Positions 24,275-31,366 of a stretch of DNA of 41,083 bases are shown in pieces; position 1 is the first letter of the stretch, and the number at the start of each line of letters is the position of its first letter. The notes under the pieces are model-generated. The model saw only the letters and a program-made list of their open reading frames with translations. It was not told the origin of the DNA and made no database searches. A program made the translations under genes and the position numbers. Origin of the DNA: Oleispira sp. (GTDB taxonomy: Bacteria; Pseudomonadota; Gammaproteobacteria; Pseudomonadales; Oceanobacteraceae); NCBI GenBank assembly GCA_016765295.1, contig JAESQF010000036.1, positions 89,737 to 130,819 of the forward strand, written 5' to 3'.

Positions 24275-25294
24275 GTGAAAAATCCCATGCCATTATCTGT
24301 ACAGCTTTTAGCGATGAGCCAATCCTCTCAGAGAAATATATCTGGATTTATTAAAACCAAAGGCAAAACGTATTTTTCAATTAGTGACTCTCAACCTACC
24401 CAAGTTATAATTCTTGATATTGATAATCAAGAAGGAAAAAAATTATTACTGGAACATCAGACTAAACAAAATATCACTAAAGATTCTATTAAAATAATTG
24501 CTCTTACTTTATCACCTTCGAAAGATAGCTGCTCGTCAATTATTCAAAGACAAAAACCTATTACCAGTATTGAGCTAATACGTGCGGCAGAAAAAATCAG
24601 GAAACTAATAAGTAATAATCAGGTATCGTCTAGCAAAATTAATAAAGATGCTATTAGCGAAGTGATTAGTGAAAATAAGGATGTAGTTCAAAGCTATGAG
24701 CCCAGCGGAACCTTACAAGGTATGTTACGCAAAGCCGTTCAGTTAAGCGATAAAGAAAAAACGTCTGTTGTATTACACATACAGAACTATCGAATTGAAA
24801 TTAATGCATCAAATAATCTGGCATATTTAAGTTTTCCGAAAAATCGTTTACGTAATTTATGTTATTACCCATTAAATACATCCACTTGTCTGATTAAAAA
24901 AGAATCATTAAAGAACGCCTCGGAGGAGTGCATCTCCTTATCTATTGCTGAATTATCTTGGAATACTGCTCTTCTTTGTGCAAGAGGTCGCTCACCTAAA
25001 AACCTAGATAATGAATCTACTTATCAGTTAAAAAGATGGCCAAACCTAACTCGATGGCTTCCATCGAACTACGCCCTGAGTATTGCTAGCTTATGGACAA
25101 AAGCGCCCTATTCAATAACAGCTATATCCCAGCAGCTAGATATTCCTATTACCGACGTACGTTGTTTTATATCTGCAGCTCTCGATAGCCATCTAGCCAT
25201 TATTTGTAAAGAAGCTTGCGAAGTTATTCCATTTAAAACACATAATAATTCATCGTTGTTTAAGAAACTGCTTAACCACCTGAAGCGAGCTTAA
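24275..25294 (+). CDS. First gene of GTPase operon, unknown, possible C-terminal winged helix
   Basis: The frame opens with GTG at 24275; an in-frame ATG at 24287 is also possible and no clear Shine-Dalgarno decides. The 339-residue protein is basic, lysine- and serine-rich, without signal peptide or transmembrane segment. No motif I recognise occurs in the first 250 residues. The last about 90 residues (WPNLTRWLP, SIASLWTKAPYSITAISQQL, ITDVRCFISAALDSHLAI) have the helix spacing of a winged-helix. It ends five bases before the GTPase gene, so translation of the two is probably coupled. It could be a GTPase effector or a DNA-binding output, but this is inference. Confidence 0.5.
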   Translation: MKNPMPLSVQLLAMSQSSQRNISGFIKTKGKTYFSISDSQPTQVIILDIDNQEGKKLLLEHQTKQNITKDSIKIIALTLSPSKDSCSSIIQRQKPITSIELIRAAEKIRKLISNNQVSSSKINKDAISEVISENKDVVQSYEPSGTLQGMLRKAVQLSDKEKTSVVLHIQNYRIEINASNNLAYLSFPKNRLRNLCYYPLNTSTCLIKKESLKNASEECISLSIAELSWNTALLCARGRSPKNLDNESTYQLKRWPNLTRWLPSNYALSIASLWTKAPYSITAISQQLDIPITDVRCFISAALDSHLAIICKEACEVIPFKTHNNSSLFKKLLNHLKRA

Positions 25295-25299
25295 TAGAT

Positions 25300-25857
25300 A
25301 TGCAACAATATAAAATTATCTTTTCAGGCTCTGTCGGTGCTGGAAAATCAACCGCTATTAAAGTAATAAGTGATATTGAAGTTGTGGCGACCGAAGCTCG
25401 AGCATCTGATCATATTCAAAAAATGAAAGAGAGCACGACGGTAGCGATGGACTATGGTCGAATAAATTTAGATGCAGAAACTACCGTGCATTTATACGGC
25501 ACTCCAGGGCAAGAGCGATTTAGCTTCATGTGGGAAATCCTCGCCCAAGGGGCGCTAGGCTTAGTGCTATTAATTGATTGTAGCGCCACGGCAATAAAAA
25601 CCGATATTAATCGCTACTTAGCAGCGTTCAAAGATTTTATTAAAGAAAATGCTGTCGTTATCGGTTTAACTCGTAGCGACCTAAGTACGGGCATCGATTG
25701 GGAGATGATTTATGACACTCTCGCAGAGAACGATATATCCGCACCTGTTTTCGAAGTAGATGCCAGAAATAAAACAGATATTAATATGCTAGTAGAGGCG
25801 TTGGTTCTTTCTATTGATCCAACCATTGATTCAACTATTAATCCCGTGGTTACTTAG
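25300..25857 (+). CDS. Ras/MglA-like small GTPase
   Basis: The 185-residue cytoplasmic protein has the P-loop G10-S-V-G-A-G-K-S/T18, the switch-II block GTPGQERF (typical of bacterial MglA/Ras-like GTPases, replacing the eukaryotic DxxG-Q), and TRSD as the G4 base-recognition motif, with EVDARN as the G5 equivalent. The central strand LGLVLLIDCS fits the fold. MglA-type GTPases pair with roadblock/LC7 proteins that act as GTPase-activating proteins. Two roadblock-type candidates follow immediately in the operon, so a complete switch is likely. No membrane anchor is visible. Confidence 0.88.
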   Translation: MQQYKIIFSGSVGAGKSTAIKVISDIEVVATEARASDHIQKMKESTTVAMDYGRINLDAETTVHLYGTPGQERFSFMWEILAQGALGLVLLIDCSATAIKTDINRYLAAFKDFIKENAVVIGLTRSDLSTGIDWEMIYDTLAENDISAPVFEVDARNKTDINMLVEALVLSIDPTIDSTINPVVT

Positions 25858-25866
25858 GAAGCATCA

Positions 25867-26487
25867 ATGAAATACCCAAATGCAAAGCAGTATATATATT
25901 TAACTCATGTTGGCGCTCATTTCGTGACGGAAGCAGCCCAAATAGAGAATGATCGTAAAGTATTACAGGTATTAATAAAGTGTTCGCAAACGCCTCGCTT
26001 AGCGGGATTTTTGCGTTTAGTTAAAGAAACCTCAGATAAACCTGCACTTGAACATACCATTTCGTTATTCAACAAAGGTTACCTAGTCGCGAAAGATCAA
26101 CCATTGGCGATAGAAGATCAGCCACTAGAGCTGAGTTTCCCTCCGCTATTAAAAGAATTATCGGATAACCAACATTGCGCTATCTGCGATCAAGATGGAT
26201 TTTTATTATCTCATGTTGGATTTGAGTTAGAGCAAGCCGAACAAGCCGCATTATTAGCCGTTGAAATCTCCGGGTTACAGGAAAAGCGCCAACAAAACAT
26301 GCAAGACCTTAGTGGCAGCAACTTATCCTTTATCAGCATTATCGATAATGACGGTCAGTCACAATTGCGCTTTTGGCCTATGTATTTTAATAACCAAGTT
26401 TTCTTTTTAGCGATTAAAGGAAAACCACTATTACAGCATTCAAGTTTTACTCGCTTAACCTGGCTATTAGGCCAGCGATATTTATAA
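25867..26487 (+). CDS. Possible divergent roadblock-like partner
   Basis: The 206-residue protein has no signal peptide and no hydrophobic segments. Its second half (about 100-200) has the alternation expected of a roadblock-like fold: AICDQDGFLLSHVG, EQAEQAALLAVEI, then SFISIIDNDGQSQLRFWP and NNQVFFLAI, with DxDG turns as in roadblock/LC7 proteins. I do not recognise the first 90 residues, which look mixed alpha/beta. AGGA precedes the ATG, and nine bases separate it from the GTPase. Its position suggests it works with the GTPase; the fold assignment is an inference. Confidence 0.5.
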   Translation: MKYPNAKQYIYLTHVGAHFVTEAAQIENDRKVLQVLIKCSQTPRLAGFLRLVKETSDKPALEHTISLFNKGYLVAKDQPLAIEDQPLELSFPPLLKELSDNQHCAICDQDGFLLSHVGFELEQAEQAALLAVEISGLQEKRQQNMQDLSGSNLSFISIIDNDGQSQLRFWPMYFNNQVFFLAIKGKPLLQHSSFTRLTWLLGQRYL

Positions 26488-26540
26488 ATAATTTCATAAA
26501 CAGTTTTATTAATTTTTTAGACATGTAGTAAGGAAAATTT

Positions 26541-26903
26541 ATGCGTGAAGAAAGTATCACCTCCATCCTAGCTGACCTTAATAGCAGCTCCACCGATATT
26601 GAAGCCTCAGCCATTATTTCAACCGACGGCCTAGTCATTGCGTCATTACTACCTACCAGCGTCGATGAAGATCGAGTCGGAGCCATGAGCGCAGCCATGC
26701 TATCACTCGGTGATCGCACAGCACTAGAGCTTGATCGTGGCGCATTAGAGCAAGTACTCATTAAAGGCGCTAATGGTTATATCTTAATGACCCATGTTGG
26801 CCATGACGCAGTATTAACCGTTATGACTAAATCAAGTGCAAAATTAGGACTGATATTCTTAGATGTTAAGCGCGCCGTTGCTGACGTTACTAGCGTACTG
26901 TAA
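26541..26903 (+). CDS. Roadblock/LC7 domain protein (MglB-like)
   Basis: The 120-residue protein is a canonical stand-alone roadblock/LC7 domain: ASAIISTDGLVIASLLP, VGAMSAAMLSLGDRTALEL, ALEQVLIKGANGYILMTHVG and DAVLTVMTKSSAKLGLIFLDVKRA. Such proteins form homodimers. In Myxococcus MglB is the activator of MglA; here it follows the MglA-like GTPase by two genes. AAGGA at eight bases from the ATG suggests strong translation. Confidence 0.9.
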   Translation: MREESITSILADLNSSSTDIEASAIISTDGLVIASLLPTSVDEDRVGAMSAAMLSLGDRTALELDRGALEQVLIKGANGYILMTHVGHDAVLTVMTKSSAKLGLIFLDVKRAVADVTSVL

Positions 26904-26927
26904 GTACTTATTACTAAAGGAATTCTC

Positions 26928-27416
26928 ATGGGCAACATGTCACCCGAACACATTATTGGCGACTATACCGAGTATGTTTTACAGCACTTTAATAGTGAAC
27001 CTCGCACCATTTATGTCAGCAAAATTGAAACGCCATTTCCAGCGGGAAAGCTGATTGTTTCGCGTACTGACTTAGCCGGAAACATTACCCATATGAACCA
27101 GGCATTTATCGATATGTCAGGTTATAGCGAAGCCGAATTAATCGGTCAACCTCATGCTATTTTACGCCACCCAGATATGCCGAAAGCAGTTTTCAAAGAA
27201 ATTTGGGATACTGCCAGTGAAGGTAATAAATGGCACGGCTATGTTAAAAACCTGCGTAAAGACGGTGGTTTTTATTGGGTGCATGCGACAGTCATCGCTA
27301 ATATCCGTAATGGAGAGATGATGGGACTATCTTCCGTTCGTCGCCAAGCGTCTATGAGCAAAATAGCAGAGTCAGAAGCTCTCTATCGAAAAATGCTGGA
27401 GCAGGAACAATCATGA
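26928..27416 (+). CDS. Aer-like PAS sensor protein
   Basis: The 162-residue protein is essentially one PAS domain of the Aer type. RTDLAGNITHMNQAFIDMSGYSEAEL leads into GQPHAILRHPDMPKAVF with R80-H-P-D-M-P85, then W93, VKNLRKDGGFYWVHA and a closing MGLSSVRRQA. The RHPDMP and KN blocks are the ones associated with FAD binding in E. coli Aer, so a flavin redox or oxygen-related sensor is plausible. There is no methyl-accepting domain; only a short helix follows. It overlaps the next gene by ATGA. Confidence 0.87.
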   Translation: MGNMSPEHIIGDYTEYVLQHFNSEPRTIYVSKIETPFPAGKLIVSRTDLAGNITHMNQAFIDMSGYSEAELIGQPHAILRHPDMPKAVFKEIWDTASEGNKWHGYVKNLRKDGGFYWVHATVIANIRNGEMMGLSSVRRQASMSKIAESEALYRKMLEQEQS

Positions 27417-28156
27417 AATATAACATGAGCATTTGTCCAACCACCCCTACTGCGGATATGTCTGGTTGGTTTATTCTAAATACCTATTTGCAAAAGAAGC
27501 TGAACATTGCAATACACCTAGAAATTTATAATAACTTCGACGATCAAAGAGCGGCGTTCAATAAAGGCGAAATTGATTTTATTTATGCTAACCCCTTTGA
27601 TGCCACATTATTAATGCGCGAGCTTAATTTCAAGGCTTTGAATAAACCCGATGAAACCGAAAACGAAGTTGTAATTGTCTGTAATTCCGTGATGAATGAT
27701 ATGAAGTTTAGCGACTTAAAACCCGGTTTAAAGATCGCTACTACCAATGATCCAGCGATTAACCTGATCGCTATGATTTTGTTAGAGTCTGTCGATATTG
27801 ATTCAGGTAATAGTCAAACCATAGACTGCGCTAGCTTTATTGTAGCCACAAAGAAGGTTCTTAATGGCGAAGCCGATATCGCCTTTCTACCTAAAAAAGT
27901 ATATGAAAAACTATCTTCTATTATTAAATTGCAACTTCGCTGTTTGATAAGCAGTGAAATTAATGTGATTCATCATATCTTTGCGGCGTCAGAAAACAGC
28001 CAAAGCATTCATAGAGAACTAGCAAACGCCTTAAATGAATTAACCGCCAGCGCTGCGGGTAAGGATATTTTATCCAGCATAGGCATTCCTTCTTTTTCTA
28101 CCATGGAGCAAGAAGACGCTGAATTTATGATTGATTTAATGGATACGCTTAAATAA
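27413..28156 (+). CDS. Cytoplasmic PhnD-like ligand-binding protein
   Basis: The 247-residue protein has the PhnD/phosphonate-binding type periplasmic-binding fold: ICPTTPTADMSGWFILNTYLQKKL, EIYNNFDDQRAAFNKGEIDFIYANPFDATLL, KIATTNDPAINLIAMILL and VLNGEADIAFLPKKVYEKL. Unlike transporter proteins it starts directly with the fold and has no signal peptide, so it should be cytoplasmic and act as a sensor. Its start overlaps the PAS gene by 4 bases (ATGA), the tightest link in the operon, suggesting the two products act together. Ligand unknown. Confidence 0.8.
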   Translation: MKYNMSICPTTPTADMSGWFILNTYLQKKLNIAIHLEIYNNFDDQRAAFNKGEIDFIYANPFDATLLMRELNFKALNKPDETENEVVIVCNSVMNDMKFSDLKPGLKIATTNDPAINLIAMILLESVDIDSGNSQTIDCASFIVATKKVLNGEADIAFLPKKVYEKLSSIIKLQLRCLISSEINVIHHIFAASENSQSIHRELANALNELTASAAGKDILSSIGIPSFSTMEQEDAEFMIDLMDTLK

Positions 28157-28193
28157 ATAGCAATTATCAATCTTGATAACTGATAGCGGCTAA

Positions 28194-28227
28194 ATCACAC
28201 AGCGGACGTGTGATGCTCTCTTTTTTT
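28194..28227 (+). terminator. Intrinsic terminator of the GTPase operon
   Basis: atcacac (28194-28200) pairs with gtgtgat (28208-28214) around agcggac, followed by gctctc and seven T. It marks the 3' end of the six-gene operon and overlaps the stop codon of the convergent map gene. Confidence 0.85.
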
Positions 28228-29011
28228 ATTTCTCTTCTGCTCTCAAGGTCAGCACTTCATAACCCGTTTCAGTCACCAAGATTGTATGCTCCCACTGGGC
28301 CGACAGTTTTTTATCTTTGGTCACCACGGTCCAGCCATCTTTTTTGGTTTTCACTTTTTCTGAACCTTGGTTAATCATCGGCTCTATGGTGAAGGTGATA
28401 CCCGCTCGTAATACCAAGCCCTCATTAGCACGGCCATAATGCAATACTTGCGGCTCTTCATGCATTTCACGACCGATACCATGGCCACAATATTCACGTA
28501 CTACGCTATACCCTGCCGCCTCTGCATGTCGTTGCACCGCATGGCCCACATCCCCTAAAGTCGCTCCAGGTTTTACAACTTCTATGCCTTTCCATAAGGC
28601 TTCATAAGTGGTTTTCACCAAGCGCTTGGCCTGAGTACTCGCATGAGTGAATACATACATCTTGCTCGAATCGGCAATAAAGCCATTCTTCTCTAAGGTG
28701 ATATCGATATTAACGATATCCGATGCTTTCAAAGGCTTAGTGGTATTGGGCACCCCGTGGCAGACCACCTCGTTTACCGAACTATTAAGGGTATATTGAT
28801 AACCGTATTGGCCTTTACTCGCTGGGCGGGCTTTTAAGGTGTTCACAATAAAGTCATCGACTCGACTATCGATATCCATGGTCGTGATGCCCACAACTAT
28901 AAAGTCATCTAGCATGGCAAAAACCTGAGCTAATAACTTACCCGCTTCACGCATGAGTTCAATTTCTTCGGCATTTTTAAGATGAATACCTGGGGATTGC
29001 AAATTACTCAT
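28226..29011 (-). CDS. map: Type I methionine aminopeptidase
   Basis: The 261-residue enzyme has the pita-bread fold and metal ligands: SSVNEVVCHGVPNT (His), DIVNIDITLEKNGFIADSS (two Asp), CGHGIGREMHEEPQV (His), TIEPMI (Glu) and AQWEHTILVTE (Glu). It removes initiator methionine from new proteins. Length matches E. coli Map. It overlaps the ParD-like gene (ATGA). This paired arrangement suggests a second, accessory Map rather than the housekeeping copy next to rpsB, but that cannot be tested here. Confidence 0.95.
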   Translation of the reverse strand: MSNLQSPGIHLKNAEEIELMREAGKLLAQVFAMLDDFIVVGITTMDIDSRVDDFIVNTLKARPASKGQYGYQYTLNSSVNEVVCHGVPNTTKPLKASDIVNIDITLEKNGFIADSSKMYVFTHASTQAKRLVKTTYEALWKGIEVVKPGATLGDVGHAVQRHAEAAGYSVVREYCGHGIGREMHEEPQVLHYGRANEGLVLRAGITFTIEPMINQGSEKVKTKKDGWTVVTKDKKLSAQWEHTILVTETGYEVLTLRAEEK

Positions 29012-29253
29012 CCGGCTTTTTTCTCGCTCGAGATCGCATTCGGGATTACTTCCAAGTCACAGCGACTCATATCAAACGCTTGCTCTTTTAATTGCTGCTG
29101 AATAATTTGTGCATACGTCAAATTAGGATTCAACTCCGACAACATGCCCATCTTCATCCAAAACTCAGCCTGAGAGTTGATAGAACGGGACATAACGCCA
29201 CTCGATTTACGAATTTCTTCATGCAGATTTTCTGAAATTTTTACAATGCCCAT
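29008..29253 (-). CDS. ParD-like protein coupled to map
   Basis: I choose the ATG at 29253 (MGIVKISENLHEEIRKSSG) since the 15 upstream residues of the longer frame (MIRIWFIYK) look like untranslated sequence. The 81-residue protein begins with the ribbon-helix-helix type segment of ParD-like proteins (VKISENLHEEIRK, then RSINSQAEFWMKMGML). Such ParD-like proteins are commonly fused in operon with map, without a ParE toxin. The 4-base overlap with map supports coupling. AT-rich dyads at 29270-29315 may be its operator. Confidence 0.8.
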   Translation of the reverse strand: MGIVKISENLHEEIRKSSGVMSRSINSQAEFWMKMGMLSELNPNLTYAQIIQQQLKEQAFDMSRCDLEVIPNAISSEKKAG

Positions 29254-29369
29254 AGTGACTACTCGATACGCTTTATATATAAACCATATACGGATCATAT
29301 ATTATATACATATAGTTGCAATAACATTCTTATTTGTTACACGACAGAATGCGCCACTAGCGTAAACTT

Positions 29370-30437
29370 TTGATCATTATTCAACATTGCGATCCGCTCC
29401 GAAGGCACCATATCTTAGCTTATTATTCTTATGCCCCTCGCATCTTTGGGTATCTAGCGGGCCTAGCCGTTATTCTTGCGAGCTTCTATACCAGCGGCAC
29501 TGGCTATCAAGAAAACCCTTGGGTTATGTCATTCTTGCTCACCACCTGTTTAATCTGGCCCCATGTCGCTTACTTTTGGGCTAAGAAGAGTAATCAGGTC
29601 AAAAAAGTCATCATCAAAAGCCTGTTATTCGACGCGTTCTTTGGTGGCCTTTGGGTGCCGCTCATATCTTTCGAACCCATTCCTTGTGCGGTTTTTATCA
29701 CCGTTTTTATGATGAACAATATTAGTGCCGGTGGTCTCAAGCTATTTATTAAGGGTTTATTCATCATGGTTCTAGCCATGATATTTTCAAGTTTATTGAT
29801 CAATCCAACCATCCGCCTTGAATCCCATATGATCGTTATCTTTATCTGTGTCCCGATGATTATTCTTTACCCCATGGTATTTGCCACGATCAATTATAAA
29901 CTGACGCGCATCTTGATATTACAAAGAGAAAAGTTATTGCACCTTAGCCGTAATGACGGCTTAACCGGAGTATTCAGTCGCCGCTATTGGGAGCAAAGGT
30001 TAGTAGAAGAATTCAATCGCTGTCAGCGTTCGGGCGAAAAGGCTTGCGTGATGATGGTCGATATCGATCACTTCAAAAACATCAACGATACCTACGGCCA
30101 CCTTGTCGGTGATAACGTATTAAAGCAGTTCGGAAAATTATTCCGACAACTGCGCACAAGTGACATTGCAGGACGTTATGGGGGTGAAGAGTTTGCTATA
30201 TTATTGCCAAATAGTAATTTAGAAGAATCTTTATTGGTCGCAGAACGCTTACGCCAAGACATAGAAAACACCCAATTTGATAGCATTGGTAAATGCACCG
30301 TGAGTATCGGTATTGCGTCCCTCGACAAACAATTTGAAGATGCTTATAAATGGTTAGATAGTGCTGATAAAGCCTTGTATCAAGCGAAAAACGATGGTCG
30401 TAATAAAGTAAATATCTGGCTTAATCCTGTAAGGTGA
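29370..30437 (+). CDS. MASE2-GGEEF diguanylate cyclase (DgcC/AdrA-like)
   Basis: The start is TTG at 29370; an in-frame stop lies 12 bases upstream, so there is little room for another. The N-terminal about 170 residues contain six hydrophobic segments with the MASE2 pattern, including TCLIWPHVAYFWAK. The GGDEF domain has G271-G-E-E-F275 with an I-site R262-x-x-D265, and ends ADKALYQAKNDGRNKV. The enzyme should make c-di-GMP at the inner membrane. E. coli DgcC of this type promotes cellulose production. It is the second diguanylate cyclase in the window. Confidence 0.88.
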   Translation: MIIIQHCDPLRRHHILAYYSYAPRIFGYLAGLAVILASFYTSGTGYQENPWVMSFLLTTCLIWPHVAYFWAKKSNQVKKVIIKSLLFDAFFGGLWVPLISFEPIPCAVFITVFMMNNISAGGLKLFIKGLFIMVLAMIFSSLLINPTIRLESHMIVIFICVPMIILYPMVFATINYKLTRILILQREKLLHLSRNDGLTGVFSRRYWEQRLVEEFNRCQRSGEKACVMMVDIDHFKNINDTYGHLVGDNVLKQFGKLFRQLRTSDIAGRYGGEEFAILLPNSNLEESLLVAERLRQDIENTQFDSIGKCTVSIGIASLDKQFEDAYKWLDSADKALYQAKNDGRNKVNIWLNPVR

Positions 30438-30443
30438 AGTAGC

Positions 30444-30830
30444 TCAAGAGCGACTGTCTGACATAATAATATCGAGTTTAGCTTGGGCCTTTTTTAAGTC
30501 TTTTAAATCAATAGGCTCAATCATCTCGCACCCGTCTAAAATCATTTCTTGCACGTTCGACGGATAATATTTGCAGTCGTCAGGGCGATCAAAATAGATA
30601 TCGCAAGTGTACTTAACTTGAGTTTTTCCGGCTGCAGATTCCAGACGTAAGAAAGGGCACAATTCAAGTAGTTTACCTGTTTCAGGGTCGGCCCAAATCT
30701 CACCTTTATTCACATACTCAGCAATGGCCGGGGTAAAAACTTCCCACAGTTCTATTTCTTGCTTAGAAGCCGATAACGCGCCGTTGCTGTATTTAATGCA
30801 GCATTTGCCACACGAGTTGCAGTCTTTCAC
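30444..30830 (-). CDS. YkgJ-family cysteine cluster protein
   Basis: The 128-residue cytoplasmic protein opens with C-x-x-C-x-x-C-C (DCNSCGKCCIKYS) and has further cysteines in ELCPFL, YTCDIYFDRPDDCKYYP and DGCEM. This is the YkgJ zinc/iron-cluster-binding pattern. The role is unknown. It is four bases from the next upstream gene (30834-31271), so they are likely an operon. It converges on the diguanylate cyclase gene, with only six bases between stops. Confidence 0.88.
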   Translation of the reverse strand: MKDCNSCGKCCIKYSNGALSASKQEIELWEVFTPAIAEYVNKGEIWADPETGKLLELCPFLRLESAAGKTQVKYTCDIYFDRPDDCKYYPSNVQEMILDGCEMIEPIDLKDLKKAQAKLDIIMSDSRS

Positions 30831-30833
30831 GAG

Positions 30834-31271
30834 TTATTCTTTTCCACTCTCAAGCTGTCCATCTTCTAGCTCTTTATTTTCTAGCAGCCTAATTTCTATT
30901 CTTTCTAAATCAGACGTTCTAATTTCTCGGCCACTTTCGGTAATAAACATCCTTCCTTTCATATTCTTTTTAAGCGCGATAAAGGTTTCAGTTGCGCCTG
31001 TTTGAGGATTAGTAATTGTCACCTCATACTGAGTATGACCTTCCTGCCAAGATAAATAATAAACCAACAGACCCCCGGCAATGACTAAGCCAGCAATAGA
31101 ATAGGCGAAAGGCTTTACCCAGTTATTTGAGGAGGAGTTTTTAGTAGAGGTACGACCCACTACCGAGCTGTTAGCTAGGCTATTAGGAAGAAGCCGCTGG
31201 CCATTTTTACGTCGGTACCAAATATAAACGGCGATAATGACAGCGAGGGTAAGCAGAATTTTGAGAATCAT
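30834..31271 (-). CDS. Two-helix membrane protein of unknown function
   Basis: The 145-residue protein has a hydrophobic segment at 3-19 and a second near 58-75 (SIAGLVIAGGLLVYYLSW). The soluble part contains YEVTITNPQTGATETFIALKKN and SGREIRTSDLERIEIRLLENKEL. The C-terminus is acidic. I do not recognise a named family. It precedes the YkgJ gene, with the two products likely made together. Confidence 0.5.
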   Translation of the reverse strand: MILKILLTLAVIIAVYIWYRRKNGQRLLPNSLANSSVVGRTSTKNSSSNNWVKPFAYSIAGLVIAGGLLVYYLSWQEGHTQYEVTITNPQTGATETFIALKKNMKGRMFITESGREIRTSDLERIEIRLLENKELEDGQLESGKE

Positions 31272-31366
31272 GAGATGGACTATCTAATGCAATAAGCGTG
31301 TATTTAAGCATAATTACATTAGAAGTTTCATCTATCTAACTATTTATCTATTTATTTTTTGCCGCA

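Noticed and set aside
28166-28178. ATCAA-TC-TTGAT inverted repeat after the PhnD-like gene considered as an FNR site
   Set aside because: Half-sites are in the wrong order (ATCAA first) with only two bases between, and it lies at a 3' end. It is more likely part of transcript-end structure.
29008-29253. ParD-like gene considered as part of a ParDE toxin-antitoxin pair
   Set aside because: No ParE-type frame adjoins it; the overlapping gene is map.
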